A stretch of 64,000 nucleotides of DNA from Streptomyces cyaneofuscatus (GCF_000718135.1 NZ_JOEM01000024.1:42413-106412); one strand, 5' to 3'; positions 15,490-25,303 are shown, counted from the stretch's first letter. Notes: generated from the letters alone by a model not told the origin. A program made the numbers and translations.

Positions 15490-16621
15490 GGTCCCATTCC
15501 GCGGCGAGCAGCTCGAAGCTGCGCACCCGGTCGGCGTGGCCGTGCGTGATCGTCGTGACGATCAGCTCGTCCGCCCCCGTGGCGTCCCGCAGGGTCCGCA
15601 GCTGCTCGGCCACCTGGGGTGCCGTGCCGATGAACTGGGTCGCGGTGCGGTCCGCGACCAGCGCCCGGTCCTCCTCGCTCCAGATGTGGTGGCGGGCCTC
15701 CTCCGGCGTCGGGAACGCGATGGCGCCCTCGCCGCTGCGGATGCTGCGCACCCACAGGCCGTATCCGGTGGCCAGTTCGCGGGCGGTGCCCTCGTCCTCG
15801 GCGACCACGACATCGGCGGAGACGCTCACATAGGGCCGGTCCAGTCCGGCCGAGGGCTTGAACGCCTGCCGGTACCCCTCGACGGCCTCCAGCACCGTGC
15901 CCGGGCTGACGTGGTAATTGGCCGCGAAGCGGAGGCCGTTGGCACCGGCCACCTGCGCGCTGATACCGGCGCTGCTGCCCAGGACCCACAGTTGCAGCGC
16001 GGCGCCTTCCCCTGGCACCACCTGCGTCTCGAACCCCGCGTCGGGTGCGTAGGTGCCCGCCAACAGGGCCAGGATGTCGTCCACTTGCTCGTCGTACGCC
16101 TGCGACTCGGCGCCCGGCAGCTGGAGCAGCTTCCGGTGCAGGGCGAGGCGCGGTGAGCGCAGCAGGTGCTCGTTGGAGTAACGCTCCGGTACGAGCAGCC
16201 CGTTGGGGGCGCGTCCGTCGATAGTGGCCGCCGCCTCCGCCGCCCCGTCCGCCACCGGCGTACCCCTCTCCGCCGGCCCGCCCGAGCGCCCGAGCCCCAG
16301 GTCGAAGCGGCCCGGGTGCACCGCGTCCAGCAGTCCGAACTCCTCCACCGCCGACAGGGCCGTACGGTGCCCGAGTTGGAGCGCTCCGGAGCCGAGCCGG
16401 ATGTCCGACGTCACCGCCGCGGCGAGCGCCAGCAGCACGGCCGGCGAGGTGCCCGCGACCCCGGGGTTGAGGTGGTGCTCGGCGAACCAGTAGCGGCTGT
16501 AGCCGAGTTGCTCGGCCCGGCGGGCCAGGTCGAGACTGTTGCGTAACGCCTGTCCGGCGCTCGATCCGGTGGAGACCGGCACGAGGTCCAGGACGGCGAG
16601 AGGCGTACGGGCGGTGGCCAC
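15476..16621 (-). CDS. LLM-class flavin-dependent oxidoreductase (luciferase-like)
   Basis: 381 aa, GTG at 16621. A luciferase-like TIM-barrel monooxygenase: PLAVLDLVPVSTG at the N-terminus, RYWFAEHHLNPGVAGTSPAVL and RLGSGALQLGHRTALSAVEEFG in the flavin-binding part, then the C-terminal helical region. These are the marks of the single-component MsnO8/YhbW-like subfamily that uses FMN/F420 or shows no known substrate. The gene converges on the cupin operon and has its own promoter (16674-16703), so I treat it as a housekeeping-type neighbour rather than part of the NRPS cluster. The 3' end lies in a 19-bp tandem repeat. Confidence 0.88.
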   Translation of the reverse strand: MATARTPLAVLDLVPVSTGSSAGQALRNSLDLARRAEQLGYSRYWFAEHHLNPGVAGTSPAVLLALAAAVTSDIRLGSGALQLGHRTALSAVEEFGLLDAVHPGRFDLGLGRSGGPAERGTPVADGAAEAAATIDGRAPNGLLVPERYSNEHLLRSPRLALHRKLLQLPGAESQAYDEQVDDILALLAGTYAPDAGFETQVVPGEGAALQLWVLGSSAGISAQVAGANGLRFAANYHVSPGTVLEAVEGYRQAFKPSAGLDRPYVSVSADVVVAEDEGTARELATGYGLWVRSIRSGEGAIAFPTPEEARHHIWSEEDRALVADRTATQFIGTAPQVAEQLRTLRDATGADELIVTTITHGHADRVRSFELLAAEWDLTAG

Positions 16622-16673
16622 GATGGGGTTCCCTGTGCAGCAAGAGGCAGCGGTACGGAGCCGGTCTGGCCGT

Positions 16674-16703
16674 AACGTACGGAGGCCGCCGGAAGAGCGT
16701 CAA
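16674..16703 (-). promoter_or_regulatory. HrdB-type promoter of the LLM oxidoreductase gene
   Basis: On the minus strand TTGACG (complement of 16698-16703) and TACGTT (complement of 16674-16679) are separated by 18 bp, a good match to the vegetative -35/-10 consensus, about 50 bp before the GTG start. Confidence 0.6.
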
Positions 16704-16772
16704 TCACTTCCCGGACCTGGCAACGCAACCTTCATGTGCGGCTCCGGCGCGAGGACGCCGAGGACGCCGAAG

Positions 16773-16801
16773 GGGCGGGGCGCCTGTCCGGCACCCCGCC
16801 C
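16773..16801. terminator. Possible terminator of the chitinase gene
   Basis: GGGCGGGG at 16773-16780 pairs with CCCCGCCC at 16794-16801 around a 13-nt loop, 21 bp past the chitinase stop on the minus strand. Confidence 0.5.
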
Positions 16802-16822
16802 CCGCACTCCGCGTGACGGCTC

Positions 16823-18094
<1,272 letters not shown>

Positions 18095-18481
18095 CGTGGC
18101 TCCTCGTGGGGGAGGGCTGGTGCGTAGGGGGTGCGGGCCGAACACCGGGCCGTACGCGCCCGGTTTGGCATGAACGCGGTAAGGCGTTCGCTGGAACCGT
18201 AGAAGGACTAGACCAGTTGGGTCAATGGTTCGGACCAATTCGCGGATCTTCGCGGACCGCTTCCACCCCTCCGACCAGCCCGTCACCCCGTGACGGGAGG
18301 CATCCGATCGGGCATACTCAACCCGCCACAGCCGCTGACCCGCGCCCCCCGAGACCCGGGAGGGCAGGATCGGCTGGGCAGTCTGCTTTTCCCGGCTCCG
18401 TTCCGGGAGATCACCCGGCGGCGCCTCTCACACCCCGAGCGCGCGACCGTCGCAACGCCCGACAGGGAGGAGAGCGCCGTC
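18095..18481. other. Divergent promoter region between chitinase and acyl-CoA dehydrogenase
   Basis: 387 bp without a gene. The left half holds the chitinase control boxes at 18205-18237. The right half, before the acyl-CoA dehydrogenase, shows the GGGAGGAG ribosome site near 18465-18472 but no promoter I can call with confidence. Confidence 0.6.
18205..18237 (-). promoter_or_regulatory. Chitinase direct repeats / DasR-like boxes
   Basis: On the minus strand TGGTCCGAACC (complement of 18227-18237) and TGGTCTAGTCC (complement of 18205-18215) are direct repeats 22 bp apart, about two helical turns. Both resemble the chitinase promoter repeat TGGTCYAGACCW and the DasR site core TGGTCTAGACCA known in Streptomyces. 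They lie 111-143 bp upstream of the chitinase ATG. Confidence 0.65.
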
Positions 18482-19654
18482 ATGTCCGACCGTGCCCCGC
18501 AGCCGGTGGAACGCCGTCTGCCCACCGAGGAGTCCCGGCAGCTCGTCGCGCTCGTCCGCGACATCGTGTCCAAGGAGATCGCCCCCCGGGCGGCCGAGGA
18601 GGAGGACGCGGGCCACTTCCCGCGCGAGGTCTTCACCCTCCTCTCCGAATCCGGCCTCCTCGCACTTCCCTACGGCTCCGCCCACGGCGGCGGCGAACAG
18701 CCCTACGAGGTCTACCTCCAGGTGCTGGAGGAGCTGGCCGCGGCCCGCCTCACCGTCGGCCTCGGCGTCAGCGTCCACTCCCTGGCCTGCCACGCGCTCG
18801 CCGGTTACGGAACCGAGGAGCAGCAGGCCGCGCACCTCCCGGCGATGCTCTCCGGCGGACTGCTGGGCGCCTACTGCCTCTCCGAGCCCGCCTCCGGCTC
18901 CGATGCCGCGTCCCTCCGTACCAAGGCCGTACGCGACGGCGAGGACTGGGTCATCACCGGCACCAAGGCGTGGATCACCCACGGCGGCGTCGCCGACTTC
19001 TACACCGTGCTCGCCCGCACCGGTGTGGACGGCCCCCGCGGCATCACGGCCTTCCTCGTCCCCGGCGACGCCGACGGGCTGAACGCCGCGCTCCCCGAGA
19101 AGAAGATGGGGATGAAGGGCTCGCCCACGGCCCAGCTCAACTTCGACGGAGTACGGGTCGGTGACGACCGCCGCATCGGCGCCGAGGGCCAGGGCTTCGC
19201 CATCGCCCTGTCCGCGCTCGACTCCGGGCGCCTGGGCATCGCCGCCTGCGCGATCGGGGTCGCCCAGGCGGCCCTGGACGAGGCCGTGCGGTACGCCACC
19301 GACCGGCGCCAGTTCGGCCGTCCCATCGCGGACTTCCAGGGGCTGCGCTTCATGCTCGCCGACATGGCCACCCAGATCGAGGCCGGCCGGGCGCTCTACC
19401 TGGAGGCGGCACGGCTGCGCGACGCGGGAGAGACGTTCTCCCGCCAGGCGGCCATGGCGAAGCTCTTCTGCACGGACGCGGCCATGCGCGTGACCACCGA
19501 CGCCGTCCAGGTGCTCGGCGGCTACGGCTACACCCTCGACTTCCCGGTCGAGCGGCTGATGCGTGAGGCCAAGGTGCTCCAGATCGTGGAAGGCACCAAT
19601 CAGATCCAGCGCATGGTCATCGCCCGTCACCTCGCGGGTCCGGAGACCCGCTGA
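18482..19654 (+). CDS. Acyl-CoA dehydrogenase
   Basis: 390 aa, ATG after GGGAGGAG. A standard FAD acyl-CoA dehydrogenase that introduces the alpha-beta double bond: N-terminal helical domain, CLSEPASGSDAASLRTKA and the VITGTKAWITHGG beta-domain motif, then LDSGRLGIAACAIGVAQAA, the signature helix RRQFGRPIADFQGLRFMLADM, and VLGGYGYTLDFPVERLMREA. The catalytic base is Glu370 in VEGTNQIQR. The closest subfamily by these motifs is short/branched-chain. The 3' end overlaps a possible small minus-strand gene by 38 bp. No other beta-oxidation gene is adjacent, so its substrate is open. Confidence 0.93.
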   Translation: MSDRAPQPVERRLPTEESRQLVALVRDIVSKEIAPRAAEEEDAGHFPREVFTLLSESGLLALPYGSAHGGGEQPYEVYLQVLEELAAARLTVGLGVSVHSLACHALAGYGTEEQQAAHLPAMLSGGLLGAYCLSEPASGSDAASLRTKAVRDGEDWVITGTKAWITHGGVADFYTVLARTGVDGPRGITAFLVPGDADGLNAALPEKKMGMKGSPTAQLNFDGVRVGDDRRIGAEGQGFAIALSALDSGRLGIAACAIGVAQAALDEAVRYATDRRQFGRPIADFQGLRFMLADMATQIEAGRALYLEAARLRDAGETFSRQAAMAKLFCTDAAMRVTTDAVQVLGGYGYTLDFPVERLMREAKVLQIVEGTNQIQRMVIARHLAGPETR

Positions 19655-19931
19655 CCCTCAGGGGGTGTCCGACACCCGCTGAGGGGCGGTCGCACCAGGC
19701 GGGGAGCGCGGCGGCCTGGTTCCACTCCTGGTCGCGGTAGCCCGGTACGGTCCGGCCGCTCCCGCGCCAGTCCCGCAGCAGGGCGCTGTAGATGGGCGGG
19801 TCGACGGGGGAGGCCATCGGGGAGTTCCCCGTCGACCGGGGCAGCGGCTGCGGCTGCCGAACCGATTCTTCGGGCGCCGGGGGAGCGAGACGGCGGCGCC
19901 CCGAGCCGACTGGTGAATGCAGCGTCGTCAT
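19617..19931 (-). CDS. Small conserved-looking protein of unknown function
   Basis: 104 aa, convergent with the acyl-CoA dehydrogenase gene and overlapping its last 38 bp. The middle part (PPIYSALLRDWRGSGRTVPG, then YRDQEWNQAAALPAW) has a balanced composition unlike the Pro/Arg/Ala-rich shadow frames around it, and I recall similar short proteins in other Streptomyces, but I cannot name a family. The start ATG (19929-19931) has no Shine-Dalgarno sequence. The C-terminal tail that overlaps the dehydrogenase may be a run-on after loss of an earlier stop. Treat as a probable but unproven gene. Confidence 0.4.
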   Translation of the reverse strand: MTTLHSPVGSGRRRLAPPAPEESVRQPQPLPRSTGNSPMASPVDPPIYSALLRDWRGSGRTVPGYRDQEWNQAAALPAWCDRPSAGVGHPLRVSGSPDPRGDGR

Positions 19932-20049
19932 ACGGGGTCAACGTCCCGGGGCGGGCCCGGGTCACTGCCGCCGCGAACCGAGTGCCAGTTCGGCGGGTGC
20001 CCACGGGAGGGCACCCGCCCGGAAACGTCCTACGGCCGCGGGCCGCGGC

Positions 20050-20448
20050 TCAGGCGGCCTCGCGCCGCATCCGGTCCACCCGCAGCGGCCGGGAGCCGGG
20101 GCCGCCGGCATGGGAGAAGGGCTGCATCCGCCAGTCGAGCCCCTGGGGCAGCGTCAGCAGCAGCGCCGCCTCCTGCTCCTGGGGCTCCAGCGTCTCGTCG
20201 GCGGGCCGGGCATCCGCCGCGACGCGGCCGGTGCCGGAGCAGACGGTCAGCACGAACGGGTTCCACGGGGTGGGGCACCGGGCGTGCTCCGGCAGGACGT
20301 CCTCGTCGGCCAGCAGTGCGATCGGCTGGGCGCAGTCCGGGCAGACCACCCGGAACATCTCGAACATGTCGTACACATCGGCGCCGTCGTCCTCGTCGGG
20401 ATCGACAGGCTCCGGTTCGGTACGTCCGGTGAGCTTCATGCTCTGCAT
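20050..20448 (-). CDS. Conserved hypothetical protein with CxxC motif
   Basis: 132 aa from the ATG at 20448, with GGGGAA 6 nt upstream. Acidic N-terminus (TEPEPVDPDEDDGADVYDMF), then FRVVCPDCAQPIALLADEDV with a CPxC pair, followed by single cysteines at HARCPTPW and LTVCSGTG: a likely four-cysteine zinc site. The C-terminus is Arg-rich. Similar proteins sit next to this Lrp/amidohydrolase pair in other Streptomyces by my recollection. No function can be assigned. It is divergent from the Lrp-family regulator across a 203-bp region. Confidence 0.7.
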   Translation of the reverse strand: MQSMKLTGRTEPEPVDPDEDDGADVYDMFEMFRVVCPDCAQPIALLADEDVLPEHARCPTPWNPFVLTVCSGTGRVAADARPADETLEPQEQEAALLLTLPQGLDWRMQPFSHAGGPGSRPLRVDRMRREAA

Positions 20449-20651
20449 GGGATCTTCCCCCCTCGGGTGGGCCGGCACAGCGCCACGGCCACGACCACAG
20501 CAAGCACTTCCCGCCGCCCGCGGCCGATAACCGCGAGGGGGCCCCTTACCGACCCGTAGGTCTGTGGTGTTCGTCACATGCCCCCCGCAGGTGCCGTTCC
20601 GTGACCCGCGCGACTGTGCCGACAGGCACCCGGGGCCATAGGTTGATCCGC

Positions 20652-21092
20652 ATGGAGGAGCTGGACCGTCAGATTGTGGAGTTGCTCGTCAAGGACGGGC
20701 GGATGAGCTACACCGACCTGGGCAAGGCCACCGGCCTGTCCACCTCGGCCGTTCATCAGCGCGTTCGCCGGCTGGAGCAGCGCGGGGTGATCCGCGGTTA
20801 TGCCGCCGTCGTCGACCCCGAGGCCGTCGGGCTGCCCCTCACCGCGTTCATCTCGGTGAAGCCGTTCGACCCCAGCGCGCCCGACGACATCGCGGAGCGG
20901 CTCGCCGGGGTGCCGGAGCTGGAGGCCTGTCACAGCGTCGCCGGGGACGAGAACTACATCCTCAAGGTGCGGGTGGCGACCCCGCTGGAGCTGGAGCACC
21001 TGCTCACCAGGATCCGTACGCTGGCGGGCGTCTCGACCCGGACGACCGTGGTCCTGTCCACCCCGTACGAGGCGCGGCCCCCGCGCGTCTGA
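20652..21092 (+). CDS. Lrp/AsnC-family transcriptional regulator
   Basis: 146 aa from the ATG at 20652. N-terminal winged helix-turn-helix (LDRQIVELLVKDGRMSYTDL, then GKATGLSTSAVHQRVRRLEQ), followed by the RAM/effector domain (VGLPLTAFISVKPFDPSAPD, VAGDENYILKVRVATPLELE) that binds amino acids and builds octamers. TAGGTT at 20639-20644 lies 8-13 nt before the ATG and there is no ribosome site, so the mRNA may be leaderless. The downstream amidohydrolase is separated by a hairpin, so co-transcription is uncertain, but this pairing suggests control of the neighbour. Confidence 0.9.
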   Translation: MEELDRQIVELLVKDGRMSYTDLGKATGLSTSAVHQRVRRLEQRGVIRGYAAVVDPEAVGLPLTAFISVKPFDPSAPDDIAERLAGVPELEACHSVAGDENYILKVRVATPLELEHLLTRIRTLAGVSTRTTVVLSTPYEARPPRV

Positions 21093-21103
21093 GGGGGCCG
21101 CGG

Positions 21104-21124
21104 GCCTGCCGGAACCCGGCAGGC
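21104..21124. terminator. Short hairpin between the Lrp regulator and the amidohydrolase
   Basis: GCCTGCCGG-AAC-CCGGCAGGC, a 9-bp perfect stem with a 3-nt loop. It ends 14 bp before the amidohydrolase ATG, so it could also act as an attenuator. Confidence 0.5.
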
Positions 21125-21138
21125 GCGAGACTGGTCCC

Positions 21139-22785
21139 ATGACCCAGAGCACCGCCCCCCAGAGCGCCCCCGAACACCGCACCCTGCTGCTGCGCGGGGG
21201 AGACGTCCACAGCCCGGCCGACCCGTTCGCCACCGCGATGGTCGTGGAGCGCGGGCACGTCGCCTGGGTGGGCTCCGAAGGGGCCGCCGACGCCTTCGCG
21301 AGCGGCGTCGACGAAGTCGTCGACCTGGAGGGCGCCCTGGTCACCCCCGCGTTCACCGACGCCCACGTCCACACCACCGCGACCGGCCTGGCCCTCACCG
21401 GGCTCGACCTCTCCGGCGCCCGTACGCTCCCCGAAGCCCTCGGCCTCGTCCGTGCGTTCGCGAACCGGCACGCCGCCGCCGACGTCCTGCTCGGCCACGG
21501 CTGGGACGCCGCGCGGTGGCCCGAACAGCGCCACCCCTCGCGCGCCGAGCTCGACGAGGCGTCCGGCGGCCGCGCCCTGTACCTGCCCCGGATCGACGTG
21601 CACTCCGCCGTCGTCACCACCGCCCTGCTGGACCTCGTCCCGGGCGTCACCGGGATGGCCGGATACCACTCCGACGCGCCGCTGACCGGCGACGCCCACC
21701 ACGCCGTACGCGCCGCCGCGCACGCCGCGCTCACCCCCGCGCAGCGCACCGCCGCCCAGCGCGCCGCGCTCGACCACGCCGCCTCCCTCGGCATCGGCAC
21801 CCTCCACGAGTGCGCCGGACCCCAGATCTCCGACGAGGAGGACTTCACCTCCCTCCTGGCGCTCGCCGCCGAGCGGCCCGGACCCCGGGTCTTCGGCCTC
21901 TGGGCCGAGGAGATCGCCGACGAGAAGGGCGCCCGCCGCATCCGGGAGCTCGGCGCGATCGGCGCGGCCGGCGACCTCTTCGTGGACGGCTCCCTCGGCT
22001 CCCACACCGCCTGCCTGCACGAGCCGTACGCCGACGACCCGCAGACCGGCACGGCCCACCTGGACGCCGCCCGCATCGCCGCCCATGTCACCGCCTGCAC
22101 CGAGGCCGGCCTCCAGGCGGGCTTCCACGCCATCGGCGACGCGGCCGTCACCGCCGTCGTGGAGGGCGTACGGGCCGCCGCCGAGAGGCTCGGCCTGGCC
22201 AGGATCCGTGCCGCCCGCCACCGGGTCGAGCACGCCGAGATGCTCACCCCCGAGACGATCGCCGCCTTCGCCGAGCTGGGGCTCACCGCCTCCGTCCAGC
22301 CCGCCTTCGACGCCGCCTGGGGCGGCCCCGAGGGCATGTACGCCCAGCGCCTAGGCGCCGAGCGGTCCGCCACCCTGAACCCGTACGCCGCACTCCTGCG
22401 CGCCGGAGTACCGCTCGCCTTCGGCTCCGACAGCCCGGTCACCCCGCTCGACCCCTGGGGCACCGTCCGGGCCGCCGCCCACCACCGCACCCCGGAGCAC
22501 CGCATCTCCGTCCGGGCCGGCTTCACCGCGCACACCCGGGGCGGCTGGCGGGCCATCGGCCGCGACGACGCCGGGCTCCTGGTGCCGGGGGCACCCGCCG
22601 ACTACGCCGTCTGGCGGACCGCCGAACTCCTGGTCCAGGCCCCCGACGACCGGGTCGCCCGCTGGTCCACCGATCCCCGCTCCGGCACGCCCGGGCTGCC
22701 GGATCTGACCCCCGGCGCCGAACTGCCGGTCTGCCTGCGGACAGTGGTCTCCGGGCACCCGGTCTACGTGCGACCGAACGAGTGA
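21139..22785 (+). CDS. Amidohydrolase family protein (YtcJ-like)
   Basis: 548 aa. An Amidohydrolase_3 metalloenzyme: TLLLRGGDVHSPADP beta-sandwich start, metal ligands HVH in TPAFTDAHVHTTATG, AGFHAIGDAAVTAVVEGV, RHRVEHAEMLTPE and the terminal LAFGSDSPVTPLDPW with the catalytic Asp. Members act on cyclic or N-acyl amides; most, like E. coli/B. subtilis YtcJ homologues, lack a known substrate. The start ATG has no clear ribosome site. In the S. coelicolor core region the corresponding gene also lies between the Lrp regulator and ppm1. Confidence 0.9.
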   Translation: MTQSTAPQSAPEHRTLLLRGGDVHSPADPFATAMVVERGHVAWVGSEGAADAFASGVDEVVDLEGALVTPAFTDAHVHTTATGLALTGLDLSGARTLPEALGLVRAFANRHAAADVLLGHGWDAARWPEQRHPSRAELDEASGGRALYLPRIDVHSAVVTTALLDLVPGVTGMAGYHSDAPLTGDAHHAVRAAAHAALTPAQRTAAQRAALDHAASLGIGTLHECAGPQISDEEDFTSLLALAAERPGPRVFGLWAEEIADEKGARRIRELGAIGAAGDLFVDGSLGSHTACLHEPYADDPQTGTAHLDAARIAAHVTACTEAGLQAGFHAIGDAAVTAVVEGVRAAAERLGLARIRAARHRVEHAEMLTPETIAAFAELGLTASVQPAFDAAWGGPEGMYAQRLGAERSATLNPYAALLRAGVPLAFGSDSPVTPLDPWGTVRAAAHHRTPEHRISVRAGFTAHTRGGWRAIGRDDAGLLVPGAPADYAVWRTAELLVQAPDDRVARWSTDPRSGTPGLPDLTPGAELPVCLRTVVSGHPVYVRPNE

Positions 22786-23334
22786 CGTCGGAGGATTCCG
22801 TACCGCCGATCGATGGCTCGGGCACGCGTTCCCGACCTGCGCATCCCGGGCACTGACCAGGCAATTTGGGCAAAAGGCCCAGGTCGCACGGGTGTTGACA
22901 GAACGCGCCCACGGGCCGGTAGGTTCGGCCGGGTCCACCACAGGACGTCCGACCGGTTAAACCTCCACGCAGTCGTCGAACGCCGCTGGGTCATGGGGTG
23001 GTGTGCCGCACCGGCCCACCATCACTGACAGCCAGGTTCAGCGCCCGCGCCTCGGGGGCGAGGGAAGGTTTCAGCCGGACGGAGGGTGCGACCCGGGTGG
23101 GGCCCGGACGTTCAGTAGACAACGGCTTTCGGTCGACCCGCAGCCAGCGGGTCCCAGGTCGGCCCGAAGGGCGCCGGGCCCCGATCCGCAGTTCCGCACG
23201 TGCCGTCACGTGCTTCTGTCCGCAGTTCCGTCCATCTGCCCGGCCTGTGCCACGCGCCCGCGCGACCGCGTAGGAGCCCCGGGGCGGTGCGCTGGATATG
23301 GTGTCCCCCTGTGTACGGACTTTAAGGGGCAGTA
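22786..23334. other. 549-bp intergenic region upstream of ppm1
   Basis: No convincing coding frame on either strand; composition drops slightly in GC around 22860-22990. A possible plus-strand promoter is TTGACA at 22895-22900 with TAGGTT at 22920-22925, but the 19-bp spacer is long. The segment 23295-23334 ends directly in the ppm1 GTG with AAGGGG as ribosome site. A long 5' leader or a small RNA could be hidden here; I see no defined fold. Confidence 0.5.
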
Positions 23335-24102
23335 GTGAACGACGGCGGTCAGAGGCAGTTCGGCCCGCTCGGCAAGGTCCTGGTGATCATTCCGACCTAC
23401 AACGAGGTCGAGAACATCAGGCCGATCGTCGACCGGGTGCGCACGGCCGTGCCGGATGCCGACATCCTGGTGGCCGACGACAACAGCCCCGACGGCACCG
23501 GAAAGGCGGCCGACGAGATCGCGGCCGCCGACGAGCAGGTCCACGTCCTGCACCGCAAGGGCAAGGAAGGGCTCGGCGCCGCCTACCTCGCGGGCTTCGC
23601 CTGGGGCACCGAGCACGGCTACGGCGTCCTCGTCGAGATGGACGCCGACGGCTCCCACCAGCCGGAGGAGCTGCCCAGGCTGCTCACCGCGCTCAAGGGC
23701 GCCGACCTCGTCCTCGGCTCCCGCTGGGTGCCCGGCGGCCGGGTCGTCAACTGGCCCAAGAGCCGCGAGGTCATCTCGCGGGGCGGCAGCCTCTACTCCC
23801 GCCTCGCCCTCGGCCTCTCGGTCCGCGACGTCACCGGCGGCTACCGCGCCTTCCGGACCGAGACCCTCCAGGGCCTCGGACTCGACGAGGTCGCCTCCCA
23901 GGGGTACTGCTTCCAGGTCGACCTGGCCCGCCGCTCGGTCGAGGCCGGCTACCACGTGGTCGAGGTCCCCATCACCTTCGTGGACCGCGAGGTCGGCGAC
24001 TCCAAGATGAGCCGGGACATCCTCGTCGAGGCGCTGTGGCGGGTCACCGGCTGGGGCGTCACCTCCCGCGCCAACAAGGTCCTGGGCCGTAAGAAACCCT
24101 GA
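23335..24102 (+). CDS. ppm1: Polyprenol monophosphomannose synthase (Ppm1)
   Basis: 255 aa, GTG start after AAGGGGCAGTA. A GT2-family glycosyltransferase of the DPM1/Ppm1 catalytic type: VLVIIPTYNEVENI, ILVADDNSPDGTG, LHRKGKEGLGAAYLAGF and the metal-binding VEMDADGSHQPEELP, followed by LGSRWVPGGRVVNWPKSREV. It transfers mannose from GDP-mannose to polyprenyl phosphate on the inner membrane face, providing the donor for protein O-mannosylation by Pmt; in S. coelicolor ppm1 is needed for phage phiC31 infection. No membrane domain is fused, unlike some mycobacterial Ppm1. Position next to fxsA and rbpA matches S. coelicolor. Confidence 0.93.
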   Translation: MNDGGQRQFGPLGKVLVIIPTYNEVENIRPIVDRVRTAVPDADILVADDNSPDGTGKAADEIAAADEQVHVLHRKGKEGLGAAYLAGFAWGTEHGYGVLVEMDADGSHQPEELPRLLTALKGADLVLGSRWVPGGRVVNWPKSREVISRGGSLYSRLALGLSVRDVTGGYRAFRTETLQGLGLDEVASQGYCFQVDLARRSVEAGYHVVEVPITFVDREVGDSKMSRDILVEALWRVTGWGVTSRANKVLGRKKP

Positions 24103-24178
24103 CCTCCCGGCGCGTTCGGGGCCGGTCCATGATCACCCCCTTACGCCGCTTCCACCTCCGTACGGGCACACTGGTGGC

Positions 24179-24790
24179 ATGACGACCGGCACTCCGCCCC
24201 CGACCCGTCCCCGGCGCTCACGCGCCCGTAGATTCCTGCCGTTGGCCCTCGCCGCCTGGCTGGTCCTGGAGATCTGGCTGCTGACCGTGGTCGCCTCGGC
24301 CGCCGGCGGGCTCACCGTCCTGCTGCTCCTGGTCGCCGGGGCGGTGCTCGGCACCGTGGTGATCAAGCGCGCCGGGCGCCGCGCCTTCAAGAACCTCACC
24401 GAGACCCTCCAGCAGATGCCGGGGCAGCCCGGCGCCACCGAGGCCCCGCAGGTCACCGGCGGAAAGGCCTCCCAGGGCAACGGCCTGCTGATGCTCGGCG
24501 GACTGCTGCTCCTGATCCCCGGCCTCATGTCGGACGCGGCCGGTCTCCTCCTGCTCATCCCGCCCGTCCGCGCCCTGATCAGCCGCAGGGCGGAACGGTC
24601 CCTGGAGCGCCGGATGCGGGCCGCTTCCCCCGGCAGCCTCTCGGACGCCTTCCAGCAGGCCCGTATGCACCGGCCGGACGGAAAGGTCGTCCAGGGGGAG
24701 GTCATCCGCGAGGACGGCACGCAGCCCCCTTCCCGCCCCTCCGGCCCCGACGACGACCCCCGGGGCCCGCGCCCGCCGCTCACGCCCTGA
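24179..24790 (+). CDS. fxsA: FxsA family membrane protein
   Basis: 203 aa. Two helices open the protein (FLPLALAAWLVLEIWLLTVV and a second at TVLLLLVAGAVLGTVVIKRA), then LMLGGLLLLIPGLMSDAAGL and LLLIPPVRALISRR, the repeated GLLLxIPGxxSD pattern that defines FxsA. E. coli FxsA is a cytoplasmic membrane protein that relieves F-plasmid exclusion of phage T7; the housekeeping role is unknown. The C-terminal ~50 residues are a Pro-rich soluble tail typical of actinobacterial members. It is followed by a very strong hairpin. Confidence 0.9.
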   Translation: MTTGTPPPTRPRRSRARRFLPLALAAWLVLEIWLLTVVASAAGGLTVLLLLVAGAVLGTVVIKRAGRRAFKNLTETLQQMPGQPGATEAPQVTGGKASQGNGLLMLGGLLLLIPGLMSDAAGLLLLIPPVRALISRRAERSLERRMRAASPGSLSDAFQQARMHRPDGKVVQGEVIREDGTQPPSRPSGPDDDPRGPRPPLTP

Positions 24791-24820
24791 GGCCCGGGCG
24801 GGCCGGCGCCGGACAGGGAA

Positions 24821-24869
24821 AAGAGCCGCGGGCCGTGACACACGTTCTGTGTCACGGCCCGCGGCTCTT
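24821..24869. terminator. 22-bp perfect bidirectional terminator
   Basis: A perfect 22-bp stem (24821-24842 with 24848-24869) and 5-nt loop separate the convergent fxsA (+) and rbpA (-) genes. Both ends carry AAGAG/CTCTT, giving short U-rich tails in each direction. Confidence 0.92.
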
Positions 24870-24928
24870 GTGCTGTGCTGTTGTCGCGCTCGATGCGATG
24901 GTTACGCGGAGTGCGGTGTGCTACGCGG

Positions 24929-25303
24929 TCAGGCAGACTTCCTGCTGTCCCGCGGGTGCACGGCGATGTTCATGGCTCCGGAGCGCAGAACCGCCAGCCT
25001 CTCGGCCAGCACCTCCTCGAGCTCCTCACGCGTGCGCCGCTCCATGAGCATGTCCCAGTGCGTACGCGCAGGCTTGCCCTTCTTCTCCTCGGGGCCATCC
25101 CCGTCCACCAGGAGTGCCTGGGCGCCGCACGCCTTGCACTCCCACTCCGGCGGAATTTCCGCCTCCACCGAGAACGGCATCTCGAATCGATGTCCGTTCT
25201 GGCATGCGTACTCCACCGCCTGGCGCGGGGCCAGATCGATGCCGCGGTCCGTCTCGTAGCTGGTAACCACAAGTCGCGTGCCGCGAAGAGCTCGCTCACT
25301 CAT
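24929..25303 (-). CDS. rbpA: RNA polymerase-binding protein RbpA
   Basis: 124 aa from the ATG at 25303, exactly the length of S. coelicolor RbpA. It binds the principal sigma factor HrdB and core RNA polymerase and stabilises the open complex; loss causes slow growth and rifampicin sensitivity. The zinc-site residues Cys34, His38, Cys56 and Cys59 are present (YACQNGHRFEM, PEWECKACGAQ), followed by the basic linker KKGKPARTHWDMLMERR that contacts DNA and sigma, and the C-terminal sigma-interaction domain ERRTREELEEVLAERLAVLR. In S. coelicolor it is induced by disulfide stress through SigR; I could not find a clear SigR promoter in the 266 bp upstream. Confidence 0.97.
   Translation of the reverse strand: MSERALRGTRLVVTSYETDRGIDLAPRQAVEYACQNGHRFEMPFSVEAEIPPEWECKACGAQALLVDGDGPEEKKGKPARTHWDMLMERRTREELEEVLAERLAVLRSGAMNIAVHPRDSRKSA

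Noticed and set aside
15476-16621. LLM oxidoreductase as part of the NRPS cluster
   Set aside because: Opposite strand, own promoter, separated by a strong terminator; nothing in the sequence ties it to the cluster.
22813-23028. A 71-codon frame in the gap before ppm1
   Set aside because: No ribosome site, shadow-like composition, no conserved-looking segment.
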